Positions 1-7,455 of a stretch of DNA of 42,811 nucleotides are shown piece by piece. Source of the DNA: JBELHO01 sp042091375 (GTDB taxonomy: Bacteria; Pseudomonadota; Gammaproteobacteria; Enterobacterales; Alteromonadaceae); NCBI GenBank assembly GCA_042091375.1, contig JBELHO010000027.1, positions 1 through 42,811 on the forward strand. Direction: 5' to 3'. How positions within the stretch are numbered: the first letter of the stretch is position 1; every line of letters starts with the position of its first letter. The notes below the pieces were generated by a model that made no database searches, had not been told where the DNA came from, and saw only the letters and a list, made by a program, of their open reading frames with translations. Both the position numbers and the translations under genes were made by a program.

Positions 1-49
1 CAGTTGAGCTCTTGCGACGACCAGTACCGTAATATTGATTATCAGCCAT
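1..49 (-). CDS. rpsI: 30S ribosomal protein S9, N-terminal fragment
   Basis: Only the first 16 codons are inside the window, running off its left edge. They read MADNQYYGTGRRKSST, the conserved S9 amino terminus with the Tyr-Gly-Thr-Gly-Arg-Arg-Lys motif. S9 is a small-subunit protein whose C-terminal tail (not visible here) reaches the P site. The gene starts 3 bases after the rplM stop codon on the same strand, the usual rplM-rpsI operon, so it should be co-transcribed and translationally linked with L13. Confidence 0.95.
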   Translation of the reverse strand, partial: MADNQYYGTGRRKSST

Positions 50-52
50 TGC

Positions 53-481
53 TTAAAGCTCCAAAAGTTGTGGTTGTTGTGCAGTATGCTTGTGCTCAGC
101 ACCGGCATACACTTTTAGCTTGCGGTACATTTCACGACCTAAAGGACCTTTAGGCAACATACCTTTTACTGCGAACTCAATCACACGCTCTGGGGCTTTA
201 TCAATTAACTTTTCAAAGCTAATTTGCTTTAGACCACCAGGGAATTCAGTATGCGAGTAGTAAATTTTACCTTTCGCTTTGTTACCAGTTACTTTCACTT
301 TCTCTGCATTGATAACGACAATATAATCGCCTGTATCACAGTGAGGTGTATATTCTGGCTTGTGCTTACCGCGTAAACGGGTTGCAATTTCAGTAGCGAT
401 ACGACCAAGTGTTTTGTTCTCGGCGTCCACTAGAAACCATTCGCGTTGTACGCTTTCTGGTTTTGCTACAAAAGTTTTCAT
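53..481 (-). CDS. rplM: 50S ribosomal protein L13
   Basis: 142 residues, the same length as E. coli L13, and collinear with the family from MKTFVAKPESVQREWFLVDA to the C-terminal QQPQLLEL. Family landmarks are visible: the LGRIATEIATRLRGKHKPEYTPH segment in the first third and the AVKGMLPKGPLGREMYRKLKVY block near residues 104-125. L13 is an early-assembly 23S rRNA-binding protein of the large subunit. It is the first gene of the rplM-rpsI operon. A leader of about 140 bases lies upstream, with a promoter carrying a GC-rich discriminator and a weak hairpin followed by T residues. L13 operons are known to be autoregulated in gammaproteobacteria; here that is inferred from the leader only. Confidence 0.98.
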   Translation of the reverse strand: MKTFVAKPESVQREWFLVDAENKTLGRIATEIATRLRGKHKPEYTPHCDTGDYIVVINAEKVKVTGNKAKGKIYYSHTEFPGGLKQISFEKLIDKAPERVIEFAVKGMLPKGPLGREMYRKLKVYAGAEHKHTAQQPQLLEL

Positions 482-509
482 TTAAAAAACCCAATATTAA
501 AATGTTACT

Positions 510-530
510 AAAAAATAATCATAGGATTAT
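510..530 (-). promoter_or_regulatory. Hairpin with T run in the rplM leader (possible attenuator)
   Basis: On the minus strand ATAATC-CTAT-GATTAT forms a 6-bp stem with a 4-base loop, followed directly by five T residues, about 30 bases before the rplM start codon. It lies in the 5' leader between the promoter near 622 and the gene. The stem is AT-only apart from one pair, so it is weak. L13 leaders are known as autoregulatory elements in gammaproteobacteria, but I did not match this one to a specific family fold. Confidence 0.35.
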
Positions 531-621
531 CAGTTAAAGACTGCGCTATTACCCCTTCGAGTATCGAGTCTGTGTCTATTACCTTGGGGATAACAGACAT
601 TTGTAACGTCAGGGAGCGCGC

Positions 622-650
622 ATTATACAGAAGTTTATTTTGAAGATCAC
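622..650 (-). promoter_or_regulatory. Promoter of the rplM-rpsI operon
   Basis: A perfect minus-strand -10 element TATAAT lies at 622-627, with only a weak -35 (GTGATC, 645-650) at 17-bp spacing. The -10 is followed at once by GCGCGC, a GC-rich discriminator of the kind found at stringently controlled ribosomal promoters. Stringent control is inferred from that discriminator, not shown. Confidence 0.6.
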
Positions 651-670
651 GACTATTTTTTAAGCTTTTA

Positions 671-691
671 CTAAAAAAACCACAATGGTTT
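671..691 (-). terminator. Probable terminator of the dusA-side transcript
   Basis: Read on the minus strand, AAACCA-TTG-TGGTTT forms a 6-bp stem with a 3-base loop and is followed by further T residues. It sits between the small hydrophobic reading frame at 801-905 and the rplM promoter, so it would insulate the leftward dusA transcript from the ribosomal operon. Confidence 0.5.
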
Positions 692-800
692 GTTCAGAGC
701 AAGGCAATACTTGCCATTTCAGGGTTGCTTACCCCTGTAAAAAACCGTAAACAAACGCAATAAATAGCAAAAACATTAAAGTTGTCGAAATGTAACAACT

Positions 801-905
801 TTACAGGGCAGAGTCAGTTTCAAACCAACTGACCACAACAGATGCCGCTAATAACAATAATGCTGGCGCCATCATCAAACCAAACACAAACAGTACACTC
901 ACCAT
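801..905 (-). CDS. Possible 34-residue membrane miniprotein downstream of dusA
   Basis: A minus-strand frame starting ATG at 903-905 and ending TAA at 801-803 encodes a peptide that begins MVSVLFVFGLMMAPALLLLA and ends VVVSWFETDSAL. That is one long hydrophobic helix with a short acidic tail. The frame is open further upstream to a stop near 953, with in-frame GTG and TTG codons, so the true start is open; no strong ribosome binding site precedes the ATG. In enterobacteria the gene after zur-dusA is pspG, a small inner-membrane phage-shock protein. This peptide is at the right place and hydrophobic, but is less than half the length of E. coli PspG. I treat it as a candidate small membrane protein, not as PspG. 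Confidence 0.3.
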   Translation of the reverse strand: MVSVLFVFGLMMAPALLLLAASVVVSWFETDSAL

Positions 906-1272
906 ACCACTAACCCATTGAACTATTATCACCAAAATTTGTTTTAGTCTTTACAAAATTTGTGCCAGCACAGTAGTACAATCCGAAAATAATACTCGAC
1001 TTACTGGTAGCAATGGGCTGTTTGATAGCAAGGATCTGCCTTGGATGACACTTTAACCCAGTACCAAAGGCTTTAAAGACACAGCAAGCTATGCATCAAA
1101 ACCGTTTAGCAAAGGGCTGTTAGCAAGGGCTATATAAGTGAAATCTACTAATTTATGGTGAAAATAATCAATAGTCGGCAGCTGATTTAGGGTGTTAATG
1201 TAGCAAAATCGAACCAAACTTTGCCAAAACTGCAACAGCCAGCCATTACAACCCAGCGCAATGCATTTATTA
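906..1272. other. Spacer downstream of dusA without a recognisable gene
   Basis: About 370 bases between the dusA stop and the small hydrophobic frame. I see no credible coding frame, no tRNA-like fold and no strong terminator next to the dusA stop; the first good terminator is the one at 671-691. The stretch may be a long 3' untranslated region of the dusA transcript. Confidence 0.4.
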
Positions 1273-2238
1273 TCAAGGGTTTGCCACTAAGCCAAAAGCC
1301 TCGCGCAACACATCACTATTGGCGCCGTCTCGTCCGGCATTTTCACTGAGATATCGGCGAAACTTTCTCGCTCCAGCTAAGCCATTACACAAACCCAGCA
1401 TATGCCGCACTACATGCCACACACGGCCTCCTTGCGCAAGGTGTTGGTCAACGTAAACCGCCATCTGCTCAATTATCTCCGCCCTTGACAGAATAGCCGA
1501 TTGCGCTTGCCAAATAAGCTGATCAGCTTGGGCAAGCATGTAGGGGTTTTGATAAATTTCCCGGCCGATCATCACTCCATCAACATGGGTTAAGTGTTGT
1601 GCCGCTTCATCGTAGCTTTTCACTCCGCCGTTGATAGACAAGTGAACATGGTTGAAATCATTTTTTAACTGGTAGACCCGCTCGTAATCAAGTGGTGGGA
1701 TCTCGCGATTCTGCTTGGGGCTTAAACCACTTAGCCAAGCTTTTCTGGCATGCACGATAAAATGCTTACAGCCAGCTTGACTAACTTGTTGGATAAAGCC
1801 CTGTAAAAACTCATAACTGTCTTGATCATCAATGCCAATGCGCGATTTAACCGTAATGGGAATTTTGACTGCAGCTTGCATCTTTTGCACACATTCGGCA
1901 ACAACTGCGGGCTCGGCCATTAAACAAGCGCCAAAACGGCCGTTTTGCACCCGATCAGATGGACAACCGACATTTATATTGATTTCATCGTAGCCCTGTT
2001 GCTCGGCAATTTTGGCACATTCGGCCATGGCCATGGGATCACTTCCCCCCAACTGCAACACCACAGGGTGTTCTTCCTTGTTAAACGCTAAGTAATTACC
2101 CTTGCCGAACAGAATGGCACCGGTAGTGACCATTTCGGTATAAAGAACTGTGTTTTTAGACATCAGCCGATAAAAGTATCGACAGTGGCGATCGGTCCAA
2201 TCTAACATTGGCGCAACGGATAGCTTGTGGGAGATCAT
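1273..2238 (-). CDS. dusA: tRNA-dihydrouridine(20/20a) synthase DusA
   Basis: 321 residues, FMN-dependent TIM barrel that reduces uridines in the tRNA D-loop using NADPH. The opening SVAPMLDWTDRHCR and the NVGCPSDRVQNGRFGA segment with catalytic Cys92 are typical of DusA, as is the later NGGVKS and the DGVMIGREIYQNPY phosphate-binding region near residues 220-233. The C-terminal helical domain ends with the KFRRYLSENAGRDGAN motif seen in DusA rather than DusB or DusC. Length is close to the E. coli protein. It is divergent from zur with 286 bases between them, the same zur-dusA neighbourhood as in enterobacteria. The ATG used is preceded only by a weak ribosome binding site. Confidence 0.95.
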   Translation of the reverse strand: MISHKLSVAPMLDWTDRHCRYFYRLMSKNTVLYTEMVTTGAILFGKGNYLAFNKEEHPVVLQLGGSDPMAMAECAKIAEQQGYDEININVGCPSDRVQNGRFGACLMAEPAVVAECVQKMQAAVKIPITVKSRIGIDDQDSYEFLQGFIQQVSQAGCKHFIVHARKAWLSGLSPKQNREIPPLDYERVYQLKNDFNHVHLSINGGVKSYDEAAQHLTHVDGVMIGREIYQNPYMLAQADQLIWQAQSAILSRAEIIEQMAVYVDQHLAQGGRVWHVVRHMLGLCNGLAGARKFRRYLSENAGRDGANSDVLREAFGLVANP

Positions 2239-2524
2239 ATGGTTAATACTTCAATGTTTAATTTAGTCGGTTTCAAGATTAATTGTGGAACTGATATTTT
2301 TTCGATTATAGTTTTTTTTACTCTGTGAGACAAAATAATTAACTCTGCTTGGCAGTCGTGCTATGCCAAGTTGCAATAGCAATGACATGAACAGCTCAAT
2401 GCTGTTTGCTCATTGACTGATAAACCAACTTTTTCTGAGTCTATTGTGGAATTCGCCTACAACCTATAAATAGCTTGTGCTAAACTCAAATAAGAAAATA
2501 ATTTTGGTCAATTAACCAACAGCT

Positions 2525-2959
2525 ATGACAACACAACAGTTACTAGAGCAGGCAAAACAAGTTTGCCAAGCACGTGGGGCTCGCTTTACCCCTGCACGAG
2601 AGCAGGTTTTTTTGCTACTCGCTAATCGCAACGCTGCGGTTGGCGCTTATGATCTGCTCGACCAGCTAAAATTAATTGATCCCGCAGCTAAGCCTGCCAC
2701 CATCTACAGAGCGCTTGATTTTCTTAGTAAGCAAGGTTTTGTGCACAAAATAGAATCGATAAACGCTTTTCTTATGTGTCATCATTTCAGCGAATGTGCT
2801 CACCCAGTGCAGTTACTTATTTGCGATTCATGTGGCTATATCGAAGAAATGCAATCTAATGAATTTGAACAAGTGTTACAAGATATGGCCGATAGCAATG
2901 GTTTTACCATCAGCCATCAAGTGATTGAAGCGCATGGCCAATGTCAAGCCTGCCAATAA
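2525..2959 (+). CDS. zur: Fur-family zinc uptake regulator Zur
   Basis: 144 residues. The N-terminal winged helix (about 1-80) contains GARFTPAREQVFLLL and the recognition-helix region PATIYRALDFL (57-67). The C-terminal dimerisation domain carries CHHFSEC at 85-91 and two CxxC pairs, Cys100/Cys103 and Cys140/Cys143, the structural zinc site of Fur-family proteins. The C-X2-C at the extreme C terminus and the neighbouring dusA favour Zur over Fur or PerR. Zur with Zn(II) represses zinc import and zinc-sparing genes. I did not find a convincing Zur box in the zur-dusA spacer, so self-control is not claimed. Confidence 0.9.
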   Translation: MTTQQLLEQAKQVCQARGARFTPAREQVFLLLANRNAAVGAYDLLDQLKLIDPAAKPATIYRALDFLSKQGFVHKIESINAFLMCHHFSECAHPVQLLICDSCGYIEEMQSNEFEQVLQDMADSNGFTISHQVIEAHGQCQACQ

Positions 2960-3014
2960 GCTATCGCCAATTTGTAGTTAAGATCTGGCCTTAACATTGA
3001 TTCTTTTATTACAA

Positions 3015-3039
3015 AGTATTGCTAGCTGCTAGCAATACT
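3015..3039. repeat. Perfect 12-1-12 inverted repeat after zur
   Basis: AGTATTGCTAGC, one T, then GCTAGCAATACT: a perfect dyad over 25 bases, 55 bases after the zur stop. As RNA it could form a 10-bp stem with a 5-base loop, but no T run follows on either strand, so it is a poor intrinsic terminator. It may be an operator or a processed 3' hairpin. Confidence 0.75.
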
Positions 3040-3338
3040 GGCTTTGCCAATTCACCGCTAAACCACAGATAACAAACAGCTAACAAACCCCAGTCACAAC
3101 AGCTAGTTATTGATAAGACACTGATTTAAATTTAAAAAAACATTATCGTCTAGCTAAATTAATATCAATATCAACAGGCTTTATCGGTGCGTTTAGCCAG
3201 TAAAACACAGATTAATTTTTACTGGCTGATAGAAACTTGCTAATATCTTGTAATAATCATTAGCATTGTGCAATTTACCTGTGCTAAATTAGATGAGATG
3301 TTGATCTAGCAAAACCTAATAAGGACTTGAGAAGCTTT

Positions 3339-3803
3339 ATGAATGTAGAGTTTATAAACCCATTTTTATCATCGATGCTCAACGTAATGTCTACTATGGC
3401 GCAAATGGAGTTAACCCCAGAAAAACCTAGATTAAAAAAGAATGAAGTGGCCATGGGTGATGTTTCTGGCCTTATTGGCATGGTCAGTGAACAAGCCAAA
3501 GGTTCATTGTCTATTACTTTTGACGGACCATTGGCGTTGGCAACCATGAAAGGTATGGTGGGTGAAGGCCCCGATGAAATCAACGAGGAAATCACCGATC
3601 TTGTAGGTGAAATTACTAATATGGTCACCGGTGGAGCAAAGCGCATGCTCAGTGAAAAAGGCATAGAGTTTAACATGGCCACCCCTATGGTAGTTTCGGG
3701 TAAAAACCATACTATCAATCACAAAGCAGATGGACCTATTGTGATCATTCCTCTTAAATCAGTTCATGGCAGAGCTTTTATCGAATTTAGTTTCGACAAG
3801 TAA
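3339..3803 (+). CDS. cheX: CheX-like chemotaxis phosphatase
   Basis: 154 residues from ATG 3339. A TTG at 3327 in the same frame is less likely, because GAGAAG at 3329-3334 and AAGGA at 3321-3325 suit the ATG. The protein matches the CheC/CheX/FliY phosphatase family, which removes phosphate from CheY-P. The signature D-X3-E-X2-N is present as DLVGEITN, followed 22 residues later by the family proline. The repeated alpha-beta layout and single signature fit CheX, which acts as a dimer, rather than CheC. There is no adjacent che operon. A chemoreceptor gene does occur 27 kb away. A strong terminator follows the stop codon. Confidence 0.85.
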   Translation: MNVEFINPFLSSMLNVMSTMAQMELTPEKPRLKKNEVAMGDVSGLIGMVSEQAKGSLSITFDGPLALATMKGMVGEGPDEINEEITDLVGEITNMVTGGAKRMLSEKGIEFNMATPMVVSGKNHTINHKADGPIVIIPLKSVHGRAFIEFSFDK

Positions 3804-3820
3804 TTCAACAACATTTTATA

Positions 3821-3854
3821 AAAAGCCGCACTCCAAAGTAGCGGCTTTTTTTAT
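3821..3854. terminator. Bidirectional terminator between cheX-like gene and metE
   Basis: AAAAGCCGC at 3821-3829 pairs with GCGGCTTTT at 3841-3849 around an 11-base loop. Seven T residues follow on the plus strand and a matching A run precedes on the other side, so it can end both the rightward cheX transcript and the leftward metE transcript that converge here. Confidence 0.9.
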
Positions 3855-3875
3855 GCCTGTCTTTCCACCTTATCT

Positions 3876-6125
3876 TTACAACCTGAGTTGCTTAGCCGCA
3901 GTAACCATGTTACCTAAGGCTTGTTCGGTTTCAAGCCAAGATCGGGTCTTTAATCCGCAATCAGGATTTATCCATAAACGCTCTTTTGGCAGATACTCGC
4001 CAGCTTTGCGGATCAATTGTGTGATCCATTCAACACTGGGTACATTGGGGGAGTGAATATCATACACTCCTGGCCCTAGGTCATTGGGGTAATCCAGCTG
4101 TTCAAAAGCTCTCAGTAATGCCATATTGGAGCGAGAAGTCTCAATTGTTAATACATCGCAATCCAAATCAATGATCGCTGGTAATATTTCATTAAAATCG
4201 GAATAACACATGTGACTGTGTATTTGTGTTGTTTCTTTCACGTTGGCAGCGGTTAAGCGAAAAGCTGCCGTGGCCCAATCGAAATACTCTGGCCACGCAC
4301 TGCGTTTTAACGGCATCGCCTCTCTGATCGCTGGCTCATCAATTTGAATTATCTTCGAACCACTTTGCTCTAAGTCCGCCACTTCCTCACTTATCGCTAA
4401 CGCCAGTTGTTGGGCAACTTGTTGTCGAGCAATATCGTTGCGCACAAATGACCAAGATAATAAGGTAATTGGCCCAGTGAGCATCGCTTTGACCGGTTTA
4501 TTGGTTAACGACTGGGCATAGTTTATCCAATCGGCAGTAATGGTATTTTTGCGGCTAACATCGCCATAGATGATCGGCGGTTTTACACAACGCGAACCGT
4601 AACTTTGCACCCAAGCAAATTCACTGATCGCCACGCCATTAAATTGTTCGCCAAAATATTCAACCATGTCATTGCGTTCGGCTTCACCGTGGACAAGGAC
4701 ATCTAAACCAAGCGCCTGTTGTTTCTCAATGGTGGTTTTAATTTGTTGTTTGATAAAGTCGGTATACTGCGACTGAGAGATCTTTTTTTGCCGCAACAAA
4801 GCCCGTTGCTGGCGAATATTACCGGTTTGTGGAAAAGAGCCTATGGTGGTGGTTGGATAAAGGGGCAGATTTAATTCCCGCTGTTGCGCTTGCTTGCGCT
4901 GGGTAAAGTGTTGTTGGCGATGAAAGCTTTGCTGTTGTAAGTTATCAATAGCCGCCTGAACAAAGCGATTTTGGCATTTGACTGAGGTAGTACGCAAATT
5001 TACCGGCGCAGAATACTGTCTGATCACTGCACACGATTGCTCGATCAGCGCGGCTTTGAGCAATGCCAGCTCAGTGCATTTTTGCTTGGCAAACGCCAGC
5101 CATGATTTTATCTCACTATCAAGTGCTTGCTCCTGCTCCAAATCAACCGGTGCATGCAGTAATGAGCATGACGGCGCCAGCCACAAACGCTCACCTAAGA
5201 TGGCATAAATAGGTTGTATTTGCTGGTAAATTGACACTAAGTCTGCCTTCCATATGTTGCGCCCATCAATCACGCCTAACGACACAAGCCAATTGTCGGG
5301 AAGCTGGTTAACAATGGCTAAACAGTCAGTAGGCTCGGCAACTGTATCTATGTGTAAGCCATCAACATTGAGGTTCGTAATGGTATCGAGCACGGCATCT
5401 ACTGATGAGAAATAGGTAGTTAACAACAACTTTAATCTCCCTTTATTAAATTGCTGGTAACCCTGTTGAAACGCATCGAGCCAAGCGAGGGGGAGCTCTA
5501 ACCCCAAAATAGGTTCATCTAGCTGTAACCATTCAATATCAGCCTGCTCCAGTTGATCAAAGATCTGTTGATATGCGCCGATAAGTTTTGCAAGGTGCAC
5601 TAGCTTAGTGTCAATTTCACCCGCACTGAGGTACAAGTAGCTCAGCGGCCCCAACAGCACAGGTTTAACATCCGTGGATATGGCTTTTGCTTCTTGAATC
5701 TGCGCTAGTAAGCCACTGATATCAACAGTGAGTGTCGTATCTGCATGCAGCTCTGGGACAATGTAGTGATAGTTGGTATCAAACCATTTGGTCATGTCAC
5801 TGGCTGCACAACTAGCACCACTTGGCGCTTTACCCCTAGCAATGCGAAACTCTAGATCCAAGCGATCGCCATCACCAACAAATCTATTTGGTACTACTCC
5901 CAATAATAAACTGGTGGTTAACACGTGATCATAGTGGGCAAAATCACCCACTGGTAAACATTCTATCCCTGCCTCTAACTGCAGTTGCCAGTTAGCTTGT
6001 CGTTGTTGTTGGCAGGCTAATAGGAATGCTGTTTTGTCGATGTGACCAGCCCAGTAATTTTCAAGATTGAATTTCAATTGTCTTTTACTACCAATACGCG
6101 GGAATCCTAAGTTGTGTACTTTCAT
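3876..6125 (-). CDS. metE: Cobalamin-independent methionine synthase MetE
   Basis: 749 residues, close to the 753 of E. coli MetE. It transfers a methyl group from 5-methyltetrahydropteroyltri-L-glutamate to homocysteine. The start VHNLGFPRIGSKRQLKFNLE and the central YPTTTIGSFPQT are family hallmarks. The zinc ligands of the C-terminal barrel are all present: His638 and Cys640 in HMCYSDFN, Glu662 in LTIETSRS, and Cys723 in NPDCGLKTR, each offset by three from E. coli. A good ribosome binding site (GGAGAG at 6131-6136) precedes the ATG. It is divergent from metR; the spacer contains MetJ boxes and a MetR site, giving methionine repression and homocysteine-dependent activation. Confidence 0.98.
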   Translation of the reverse strand: MKVHNLGFPRIGSKRQLKFNLENYWAGHIDKTAFLLACQQQRQANWQLQLEAGIECLPVGDFAHYDHVLTTSLLLGVVPNRFVGDGDRLDLEFRIARGKAPSGASCAASDMTKWFDTNYHYIVPELHADTTLTVDISGLLAQIQEAKAISTDVKPVLLGPLSYLYLSAGEIDTKLVHLAKLIGAYQQIFDQLEQADIEWLQLDEPILGLELPLAWLDAFQQGYQQFNKGRLKLLLTTYFSSVDAVLDTITNLNVDGLHIDTVAEPTDCLAIVNQLPDNWLVSLGVIDGRNIWKADLVSIYQQIQPIYAILGERLWLAPSCSLLHAPVDLEQEQALDSEIKSWLAFAKQKCTELALLKAALIEQSCAVIRQYSAPVNLRTTSVKCQNRFVQAAIDNLQQQSFHRQQHFTQRKQAQQRELNLPLYPTTTIGSFPQTGNIRQQRALLRQKKISQSQYTDFIKQQIKTTIEKQQALGLDVLVHGEAERNDMVEYFGEQFNGVAISEFAWVQSYGSRCVKPPIIYGDVSRKNTITADWINYAQSLTNKPVKAMLTGPITLLSWSFVRNDIARQQVAQQLALAISEEVADLEQSGSKIIQIDEPAIREAMPLKRSAWPEYFDWATAAFRLTAANVKETTQIHSHMCYSDFNEILPAIIDLDCDVLTIETSRSNMALLRAFEQLDYPNDLGPGVYDIHSPNVPSVEWITQLIRKAGEYLPKERLWINPDCGLKTRSWLETEQALGNMVTAAKQLRL

Positions 6126-6144
6126 TATTTCTCTCCATTATTTT

Positions 6145-6176
6145 AGACGTCTAGACTTTTATACGTTTAAGTGTTT
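6145..6176. promoter_or_regulatory. Four tandem MetJ operator boxes
   Basis: Four consecutive 8-mers match the met box AGACGTCT with decreasing fidelity: AGACGTCT (6145-6152, perfect), AGACTTTT, ATACGTTT and AAGTGTTT (6169-6176). MetJ with S-adenosylmethionine binds arrays of such boxes cooperatively. They begin 20 bases upstream of metE, so they should repress metE and possibly metR. metJ itself is not in the window. Confidence 0.9.
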
Positions 6177-6228
6177 ATAATGAATTGAGGCAGTCACTAA
6201 AACAAGCGCAAAACATTCACTGAGGCTA

Positions 6229-6241
6229 TGAAATAAATTCA
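6229..6241. promoter_or_regulatory. MetR binding site overlapping the metR start
   Basis: TGAA-ATAAA-TTCA matches the MetR consensus TGAA-N5-TTCA exactly. It ends two bases before the metR ATG, a position suited to self-repression of metR. It also lies upstream of divergent metE, where MetR with homocysteine would activate. Confidence 0.75.
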
Positions 6242-6243
6242 TT

Positions 6244-7128
6244 ATGTTTGAACTAAAGCACCTTAAAACACTACAGGCGATTAAACACAGCGGCAGTATC
6301 CGCAAAGCTGCAGAGTATTTATTTACCAGTCAATCGGCTTTATCTCATCAAATTAAGGAATTAGAGAGCCGAGTAAACACTGAACTATTTATTCGTCATT
6401 CTTCACCCATCGAGTTTACTGTGGCTGGACGTGTTATGTTGTCTTTAGCTGAAGAGGTGTTACCTAAAATTGAACAGGCGATAATGACCCTCAAAGGCAA
6501 AAGTGATGACAATAAATTGTCTATTGCGATCAAATGTCATGCTTGTTTTCAATGGTTATTGCCAGTCACTAATCAACTTGAACAAGACATATCGGGTATA
6601 AGTGTTGAGTTTATAGATACGCCTTTCACTTATGATGACGAAAAGCAAAGCGCCGCAAATATTTTATTTACTGACGAATTAGTCGCCTCACCTTGGCAAC
6701 AAAGTGATCACATTGGCGAATTTGAATTGGTGGCGGTGGTTGCCAAAAATCATCCACTGACCCAGCATGGGTTTTTAACTGCCGAACATTTTATCGATCA
6801 AACCCTGCTCACTTACCCGGTTGCCCCTGAACAACTGGATATTTTCATTCATTGTTTAACCCCAGCTCAGGTTGCCCCTGTAGTGATCAAACACGTCAAA
6901 AATAGTCATGTTATTTTGCAAATGGTTGCCGCTCACATGGGCATTGCGGTATTGCCCAACTGGCTTGTTAATACTTTAGCATTGCAATCATTGCTCGATG
7001 TGATACCGATCACCGCCAACGGCTTGAGGAAAAACCTGTATATGCGCTACAACAAAAATAACAAGGCGATAAACGCCATACAATCTTTGTGTCCTCGAGT
7101 GCAACAGGCCTTTAAACAATTAGTCTAG
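6244..7128 (+). CDS. metR: LysR-type activator of methionine genes MetR
   Basis: 294 residues with an N-terminal LysR winged helix (about 1-60: LKHLKTLQAIKHSGSIRKAA, then LFTSQSALSHQIKELESRV) and a periplasmic-binding-protein-like effector domain from about residue 90. Divergence from metE identifies it as MetR, which senses homocysteine and activates metE. It is somewhat shorter than E. coli MetR. The TGAA-N5-TTCA dyad at its own start codon implies autoregulation. Confidence 0.93.
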   Translation: MFELKHLKTLQAIKHSGSIRKAAEYLFTSQSALSHQIKELESRVNTELFIRHSSPIEFTVAGRVMLSLAEEVLPKIEQAIMTLKGKSDDNKLSIAIKCHACFQWLLPVTNQLEQDISGISVEFIDTPFTYDDEKQSAANILFTDELVASPWQQSDHIGEFELVAVVAKNHPLTQHGFLTAEHFIDQTLLTYPVAPEQLDIFIHCLTPAQVAPVVIKHVKNSHVILQMVAAHMGIAVLPNWLVNTLALQSLLDVIPITANGLRKNLYMRYNKNNKAINAIQSLCPRVQQAFKQLV

Positions 7129-7455
7129 CCGTTTATTAACAACAGGGCCGCAACTGGTAATTTGTTGCGGCTGGTAATTTATGATCAAGGCTTGAGGCCG
7201 ATATAACCGGTTGACAATATCTTAGTGTAGATGATCCACCTGAACTAACTGAGATAACGCAACTGAGTGATTAGTGCCGCCGATAAACCGTCGACATAGT
7301 CTCAATTTTGCCATTGGCCAGTGCGAGTTTATTATTGCCCTGCTGCCATTCAGTTATCCTTAATTATTGAGTAAAATACTGCTACTATTATCGATATTAA
7401 AATCATCGATTATTGTATTGTTATAGCAATAATTCAGCGAGCAAATAAGGCTAAT
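7129..7455. other. Spacer between metR and the aminopeptidase gene
   Basis: Contains one clear hairpin, GCCGCAAC (7147-7154) with GTTGCGGC (7164-7171), 8 bp around a 9-base loop. It has no T run afterwards, so it is at best a weak metR terminator. CTGGTAATTT occurs in and just after its loop as a direct repeat. I see no gene in the rest, though a 25-codon minus-strand frame near 7260-7340 has protein-like composition without a usable start. Confidence 0.5.

Noticed and set aside
2348..2370. CTTGGCA/TGCCAAG hairpin between dusA and zur
   Set aside because: Seven base pairs with a nine-base loop; not like a Zur box and not followed by T residues.
3284..3722. Minus-strand open frames across the cheX-like gene
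   Set aside because: Shadows of the plus-strand gene, which has a family signature and a ribosome binding site.
7260..7345. Minus-strand peptide-like frame (TEWQQGNNKLALANGKIETM)
   Set aside because: No usable start codon and no upstream extension; could be a remnant but cannot be supported.
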